Below are positions 5,675 through 9,472 of a stretch of DNA of 9,472 nucleotides, in pieces; the stretch's first letter is position 1; every line of letters begins with the position of its first letter. The notes beneath the pieces were generated by a model that made no database searches, was not told where the DNA came from, and saw nothing but the letters and a program-made list of their open reading frames with translations. The stretch comes from Bacteroidales bacterium UBA1800 (GTDB lineage: Bacteria > Bacteroidota > Bacteroidia > Bacteroidales > VadinHA17): positions 16,732-26,203 of the forward strand of contig DCFQ01000087.1 in NCBI GenBank assembly GCA_002319915.1, given 5' to 3'. The position numbers were made by a program, and so were the translations under genes.

Positions 5675-7981
5675 ATGAGCTTTTATAAGGAAGACGAATG
5701 GCTGATCATTGAGGAGGGATTCCATCCGGAGAATATGAGGGAGTCGGAAAGCATATTCTCGCTCGGCAACGGTTACATGGGGCAGCGGGCCAATTTCGAG
5801 GAGAAGTATTCGGGCGACAGCCTCCAGGGAAGCTATGTCGCCGGGATTTACTACCCCGACAAGACCCGCGTGGGATGGTGGAAGAACGGCTATCCCGAGT
5901 ATTTTGCCAAAGTGCTTAACGCCCCTTCCTGGACAGGGATCGAAATCGCCGTGAACGGAAAGCCGGTTGACCTGGCAAAAGCAGGCATAACTGGCTTCTC
6001 ACGGGTACTCAATATGAGGGAAGGATACCTTGAACGGCGCTTCACCCTGAGGGTCTCCGGAAGCAAGACACTCGAATTCAGTGCAAAGAGATTCCTAAGC
6101 ATGGCGGAACCCGACCTCGGGGTAATAAAGTATTCAATAAGATCATCCGGCTTCAGCGGGAAGATCGGCTTCAGCGTCACCCTGAACTCGGACGTGCGCA
6201 ATCAGGATGCAAACTATGGCGTGAAATTCTGGAGGAGCATAAGCCATTCCGTCGACAAATACTCCGGCGTATTGGTTGCAAGAACCCTGAAGACAGGCTT
6301 TTATCTGGCCACCGGAATGCGCTGGGAGTTTTACAGGAACGGGGAACGCCGGGACACTGCCCCTTCCCTTACGGACCGCGATAAATTTGTCGCCGGGTCA
6401 TTCACCGAAAAGATCGGCCCGGGGGAGGAACTGACTCTTTTGAAATACGTTTCGGTGCTTTCATCTCTCAATCTTCCGAAGGAACAGCTGGCGGGCGATG
6501 CCCTGAAAAGAGCAGAAGCAGCTTGTGAAACGGGTTACGATGCCCTGTTCACCGCACATATCCGGGAGTGGGAGATGATCTGGAATTCATCGGATGTCGT
6601 GATCGAAGGCGATCTTGCAGCTCAGCAGGCGATCAGGTTCAACATCTTCCACCTTAACCAGACCTACACCGGGAAGGATGACAGGCTCAATATCGGCCCG
6701 AAAGGCTTCACCGGCGAGAAGTACGGAGGCAGCACTTACTGGGACACGGAGGCGTTTGCCCTTCCGTTCTTTCTCAAGACTGCAGACCAGCATGTTGCGA
6801 GGAACCTCCTCTTTTACAGGTACAGGCATCTTCCGGCAGCTATTAAAAATGCAGAGAAGCTGGGGTTTAAGAACGGCGCCGCACTCTACCCGATGGTCAC
6901 GATGAATGGCGAGGAGTGTCACAACGAATGGGAGATCACTTTCGAAGAGATCCACAGGAACGGGGCGATCGCATTCGCTGTTTACAACTATGCAAGTCAT
7001 ACGGGCGATGAGGAGTACATTGCGGATTACGGACTTGAAGTGTTGATTGGGATCTCCCGCTTCTGGAGCCAGAGAGCAACGTGGTCGGAAAGCAGGAAGA
7101 AATACGTTATTCTTGGTGTGACCGGGCCCAATGAGTACGAGAACAATGTGAACAATAACTGGTACACCAATACCATCGCGGTATGGACGATGTCGTACAC
7201 CATCGCCTGCCTTGAAAAGGTCAGGACCGGGGCACCGGCAAAATTCCGTGCCATCGTAGAAAAAACAAGCCTGGATACTGTTTCCGAGCCGGCAAGGTGG
7301 AAAGAGATTGCCGGAAACATGCATTTCCCGTATTACGATGAGCGAAGGGTCTTCCTTCAGCAGGATTGCTTCCTCGATAAGGAAATAAAGCCCGCAAACG
7401 AATTACCCATGGCAGAGAGGCCTATAAACCAGCACTGGTCGTGGGACAGGATACTCAGGTCGTGCTACATTAAGCAGGCCGACGTTCTCCAGGGGCTCTA
7501 TTTCCTGGAGGAGAACTATGACACGGAAACCATTGAACGGAATTTTAATTTCTATGAGCCTATAACGGTCCATGAATCGTCACTTTCAGCCTGCATCCAC
7601 TCCATAATTGCGTCAAGGATCGGCAAAATTGACAAGGCCTATGAACTTTACCTGAGGACCGCCCGCCTCGATCTCGACGATTACAACCATGAAGTGGGAG
7701 ATGGCCTTCATATTACAAGCATGGCCGGGACATGGCTGGCAATAGTTGAAGGTTTCGGAGGCATGCGCGTCTCAGGCGGCAATCTCCATCTGAACCCGCT
7801 TATTCCTGGTAAATGGAAGTCTTATAGTTTTCATGCACGGTTCAGGGGGGTGCTCTTTGAAGCAGGGATCACCCATGATGATATAACAATTCTCAACCTT
7901 TCCGGCAAACCCCTCGTTATATATGTTTCCGGGGAAGAGTACACTATCGATGCTTCTGGGAAGATAAAGATCAACTACTAA
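5675..7981 (+). CDS. Maltose phosphorylase, glycoside hydrolase family 65
   Basis: This 768-residue enzyme, full length for the family, is predicted to phosphorolyse maltose with inversion to glucose and beta-D-glucose 1-phosphate. There is no signal peptide, so it is cytoplasmic. Expected order: N-terminal beta-sandwich (to about 280), helical linker, (alpha/alpha)6 catalytic barrel (about 320-690), small C-terminal beta domain. Visible motifs are GPKGFTGEKYGGSTYWDTEAF-like substrate-site sequence ending at W356-D357, the loop HNEWEITFEEIHRN starting at H416, the general acid E487 in GVTGPNEYENNVNNN, IKQADVLQGLYF, and the phosphate-binding HESSLS at 633-638. The PNEYENNVNNNWYTN form and the HNEWEITFE loop resemble characterised maltose phosphorylases more than trehalose or kojibiose phosphorylases, by recall. 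The start is 5 bp after pgmB. Kojibiose or nigerose specificity is less likely but not excluded by sequence alone. Confidence 0.93.
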   Translation: MSFYKEDEWLIIEEGFHPENMRESESIFSLGNGYMGQRANFEEKYSGDSLQGSYVAGIYYPDKTRVGWWKNGYPEYFAKVLNAPSWTGIEIAVNGKPVDLAKAGITGFSRVLNMREGYLERRFTLRVSGSKTLEFSAKRFLSMAEPDLGVIKYSIRSSGFSGKIGFSVTLNSDVRNQDANYGVKFWRSISHSVDKYSGVLVARTLKTGFYLATGMRWEFYRNGERRDTAPSLTDRDKFVAGSFTEKIGPGEELTLLKYVSVLSSLNLPKEQLAGDALKRAEAACETGYDALFTAHIREWEMIWNSSDVVIEGDLAAQQAIRFNIFHLNQTYTGKDDRLNIGPKGFTGEKYGGSTYWDTEAFALPFFLKTADQHVARNLLFYRYRHLPAAIKNAEKLGFKNGAALYPMVTMNGEECHNEWEITFEEIHRNGAIAFAVYNYASHTGDEEYIADYGLEVLIGISRFWSQRATWSESRKKYVILGVTGPNEYENNVNNNWYTNTIAVWTMSYTIACLEKVRTGAPAKFRAIVEKTSLDTVSEPARWKEIAGNMHFPYYDERRVFLQQDCFLDKEIKPANELPMAERPINQHWSWDRILRSCYIKQADVLQGLYFLEENYDTETIERNFNFYEPITVHESSLSACIHSIIASRIGKIDKAYELYLRTARLDLDDYNHEVGDGLHITSMAGTWLAIVEGFGGMRVSGGNLHLNPLIPGKWKSYSFHARFRGVLFEAGITHDDITILNLSGKPLVIYVSGEEYTIDASGKIKINY

Positions 7982-8000
7982 ATAATTTAACTGACAGACC

Positions 8001-9380
8001 ATGGAAAAGCTACCGGTAAGTATCATTGCCGTCATTCTGGCAATCATTATTGTCATTGCGGGATGCTCTCTTTTTGGAAAGAAAAAAGAGATCAAACCTT
8101 TTGTTTCTGAAGTTGTACACCCCGACTGGTCGGTGAATGCCGTCTTTTATGAAGTTAATGTAAGGCAGTACACCGATTCAGGGACTTTCAAGGCTTTTGA
8201 GAAGCACCTGCCGCGGCTGAAGGCCCTTGGTGTCGATGTGCTCTGGTTCATGCCCACCTATCCGATCGGTGTCCTTAACAGGAAACAGGGACTCGGCAGC
8301 TATTATTCGGTGAAGGATTATATGGGAGTGAATCCCGAATTCGGGACCGCGGCTGACTTTAAGGAGGTGATCAACAAGGCGCATGCGCTGGGGATGCATG
8401 TCATCCTCGACTGGATCCCGAACCACTCGTCATGGGACAATCCCCTGGCCGTGGAGCATCCCGACTGGTATGTGAAAGATTCCACGGGGAACTTCATTCC
8501 GCCGATAGGATTCGACTGGACCGATGTGATCCAGCTCGACTGGTCAAAAAAGGGCCTGCAGGATTACATGCTGAAGGCGATGAAATACTGGGTCGAATTC
8601 GGCGCTGATGGATTCAGGGTTGACCATCCCCATGAAACGCCCCCGGAGTTCTGGGAACGCGCCAGGGTGGCGCTCGACAGTATCAAACCCGTCATGCTGC
8701 TTGCCGAGCATGAAGGGAAACAGTTTGTCAGGAAGGGTTTCGATATGAACTATGCGTGGGAAATGCATCACCTGATGAACAGCATTGCACAGGGAAAAGA
8801 CAGCGCGATTGCCATGTCGAAGTACTTCAAACGGGAAATGGCTACATTCCCTCCGAATGTTTACCGAATGATGTTCCTCACGAACCATGATGAAAACTCC
8901 TGGGCGGGGACTATCGATTCCCTCATGGGGGATTCCCAGAAGATGTTTGCCACACTCATTTTTACCGCCCAGGGCGTGCCGCTTATCTACAGCGGCCAGG
9001 AGGTTTGCCTTGACAGGAAGCTGAAGTTTTTTGTAAAGGATTCCGTAAAATGGGATTCCTGCTACCTGACAGGCTTTTACAGGGACCTGGTCAGGCTGAA
9101 ACACCAGAATAAGGCGCTGCGGAACGGTGAGTCCGGCGGAAGGATGATGCTGCTTAAAACAAACAGGGACAGGAAAGTTTTCGCTTTTTACCGTGAGAAG
9201 GATGACAACCGGGTTATCGTTTTCCTGAACCTGACTAAAAAGCCGGTATCATTCAAGCCTGATCTTAAAAGCCTTGGAAGCGGCGAGTATACAGAATATT
9301 TCTCAGGACAGAAAGCGGCATTGCCTTCCAGGGATGCTATCCAGCTTGATCCCTGGGGGTATAAGGTGTTTATAAAATAA
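8001..9380 (+). CDS. GH13 alpha-amylase-family lipoprotein
   Basis: A 459-residue protein with a lipoprotein signal: charged start, hydrophobic core (residues 8-19), lipobox I-A-G-C22. The mature part is a GH13 TIM barrel with the four usual regions: D137-WIPNH142, GFRVD208 (nucleophile, with R206), AE236 (acid/base), and TNHD297 (transition-state stabiliser). A short C-terminal beta domain follows (about 380-459). It probably hydrolyses alpha-1,4-glucan or malto-oligosaccharides to feed the permease. The residues after Cys22 (SLFGKKKEIK) lack an obvious acidic surface-export signal of the Bacteroidota type, so a periplasm-facing lipoprotein is inferred. Context around the catalytic residues is unusual: DHPHETP after the nucleophile and EHEG at the acid/base. 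The ATG lies 19 bp after the phosphorylase stop. Exact activity (endo-amylase, maltogenic, neopullulanase-like) cannot be told from the sequence. Confidence 0.9.
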   Translation: MEKLPVSIIAVILAIIIVIAGCSLFGKKKEIKPFVSEVVHPDWSVNAVFYEVNVRQYTDSGTFKAFEKHLPRLKALGVDVLWFMPTYPIGVLNRKQGLGSYYSVKDYMGVNPEFGTAADFKEVINKAHALGMHVILDWIPNHSSWDNPLAVEHPDWYVKDSTGNFIPPIGFDWTDVIQLDWSKKGLQDYMLKAMKYWVEFGADGFRVDHPHETPPEFWERARVALDSIKPVMLLAEHEGKQFVRKGFDMNYAWEMHHLMNSIAQGKDSAIAMSKYFKREMATFPPNVYRMMFLTNHDENSWAGTIDSLMGDSQKMFATLIFTAQGVPLIYSGQEVCLDRKLKFFVKDSVKWDSCYLTGFYRDLVRLKHQNKALRNGESGGRMMLLKTNRDRKVFAFYREKDDNRVIVFLNLTKKPVSFKPDLKSLGSGEYTEYFSGQKAALPSRDAIQLDPWGYKVFIK

Positions 9381-9393
9381 AAGACGCCCGATG

Positions 9394-9463
9394 GCCCCAT
9401 AAAGGGGGAAGTCCCAACCTACCGGCAGGCAGGCGGGGACTTTATAAACCCCCTTTAGGGGGT
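9394..9463. terminator. Long imperfect palindrome after the operon, possible terminator or 3' stem
   Basis: The left arm 9400-9415 (TAAAGGGGG then AAGTCCC) pairs fully with GGGACTT at 9436-9442 and CCCCCTTTA at 9449-9457, leaving a 6-nt bulge TATAAA (9443-9448). The stem continues outward past one mismatch through CCCC 9395-9398 with GGGG 9459-9462. Inside, CCTACC and GGCAGG can pair with one mismatch. It starts 13 bp after the last stop codon, where a terminator would be expected, but no T-run follows within the window, so it could equally be a REP-type repeat or an mRNA-stabilising stem. Confidence 0.5.
9424..9434 (-). repeat. GCCTGCCTGCC unit, inverted copy
   Basis: GGCAGGCAGGC is the exact reverse complement of 3121-3131. 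It lies in the apex of the 9394-9463 palindrome. At 11 bp with internal periodicity it is weak alone, but both spacers also share the 22-bp C/G module, which makes a common repeat origin likelier. Confidence 0.45.
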
Positions 9464-9470
9464 AGGGGGC
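9449..9470 (-). repeat. 22-bp C/G-rich module, copy 2 (inverted)
   Basis: CCCCC-TTTA-GGGGG, then TA and GGGGGC, matches the reverse complement of 3176-3197 at 20 of 22 positions. It overlaps the right arm of the palindrome that follows the operon and runs to within two bases of the window end, so the element may continue beyond. Confidence 0.6.
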
Positions 9471-9472
9471 AA

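Larger units (their letters stand above)
3491..9380 (+). other. Four-gene maltose/malto-oligosaccharide utilisation operon
   Basis: The permease, beta-phosphoglucomutase, GH65 phosphorylase and GH13 lipoprotein genes lie head to tail with gaps of 7, 5 and 19 bp and no internal terminator-like structure, so a single transcript is expected. The functions form one path: extracytoplasmic glucan trimming, uptake, phosphorolysis of maltose to glucose plus beta-glucose 1-phosphate, and conversion of the latter to glucose 6-phosphate. The combination is a known maltose-operon plan in Bacteroidota. A palindromic sequence directly follows the last gene, consistent with the operon ending there. Confidence 0.85.

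Noticed and set aside
6587..7324. Open frame of about 245 codons on the - strand inside the phosphorylase gene
   Set aside because: Entirely antisense to the catalytic barrel region of a well-conserved GH65 enzyme; the translation has no family resemblance I recognise.
5675..7981. Trehalose or kojibiose phosphorylase instead of maltose phosphorylase
   Set aside because: The GPNEYENNVNNNWYTN and HNEWEITFE motifs and the amylase/permease context favour maltose; the alternatives were kept only as a minor possibility.
8544..9104. Open frame of about 186 codons on the - strand inside the GH13 gene
   Set aside because: Antisense to the catalytic part of the amylase; no independent start signal or motif.

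Overview
The window reads as Bacteroidota chromosomal DNA of moderate G+C. Three things point there. The first gene is a large C-terminal part of SprA, the outer-membrane translocon of the type IX secretion system, which is restricted to that phylum. The genes have no clear Shine-Dalgarno sequences, and there is a possible TAnnTTTG-type promoter. The intergenic spacers carry C/G-rich hairpins (CCCCCTgaAGGGGG type and GCCTGCCTGCC type) of a kind common in environmental Bacteroidota genomes (from memory, not searched). All real genes are on the + strand.

Layout. Positions 1-3087 hold the last ~1,028 codons of sprA; its start lies upstream of the window. A 403-bp spacer (3088-3490) follows. It holds a ~100-bp imperfect palindrome, a GCCTGCCTGCC hairpin unit, and further on weak candidates for an operator and a promoter. 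Four tightly packed genes follow with gaps of 7, 5 and 19 bp, almost certainly one operon: an SLC45/GPH-like sugar permease (3491-5005), beta-phosphoglucomutase PgmB (5013-5669), a GH65 maltose phosphorylase (5675-7981), and a GH13 alpha-amylase-family lipoprotein (8001-9380). The window ends in a second C/G-rich palindrome (9394-9463), which shares short modules, in inverted orientation, with the first spacer.

How the genes work together. The GH13 lipoprotein would trim alpha-glucans or maltooligosaccharides in the periplasm or at a membrane surface. The permease would bring maltose or short malto-oligosaccharides across the inner membrane. Maltose phosphorylase would split maltose with phosphate into glucose and beta-glucose 1-phosphate, and PgmB would turn the latter into glucose 6-phosphate. 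This is a coherent and already known type of maltose-utilisation operon. No regulator, SusC/SusD pair or glucokinase is visible in the window.

I do not see convincing evidence of a wholly new system. The items most worth a second look are the GH13 enzyme's unusual residues around its catalytic Asp and Glu, the 14-segment appearance of the permease, and the two long palindromes flanking the operon, which share inverted modules.
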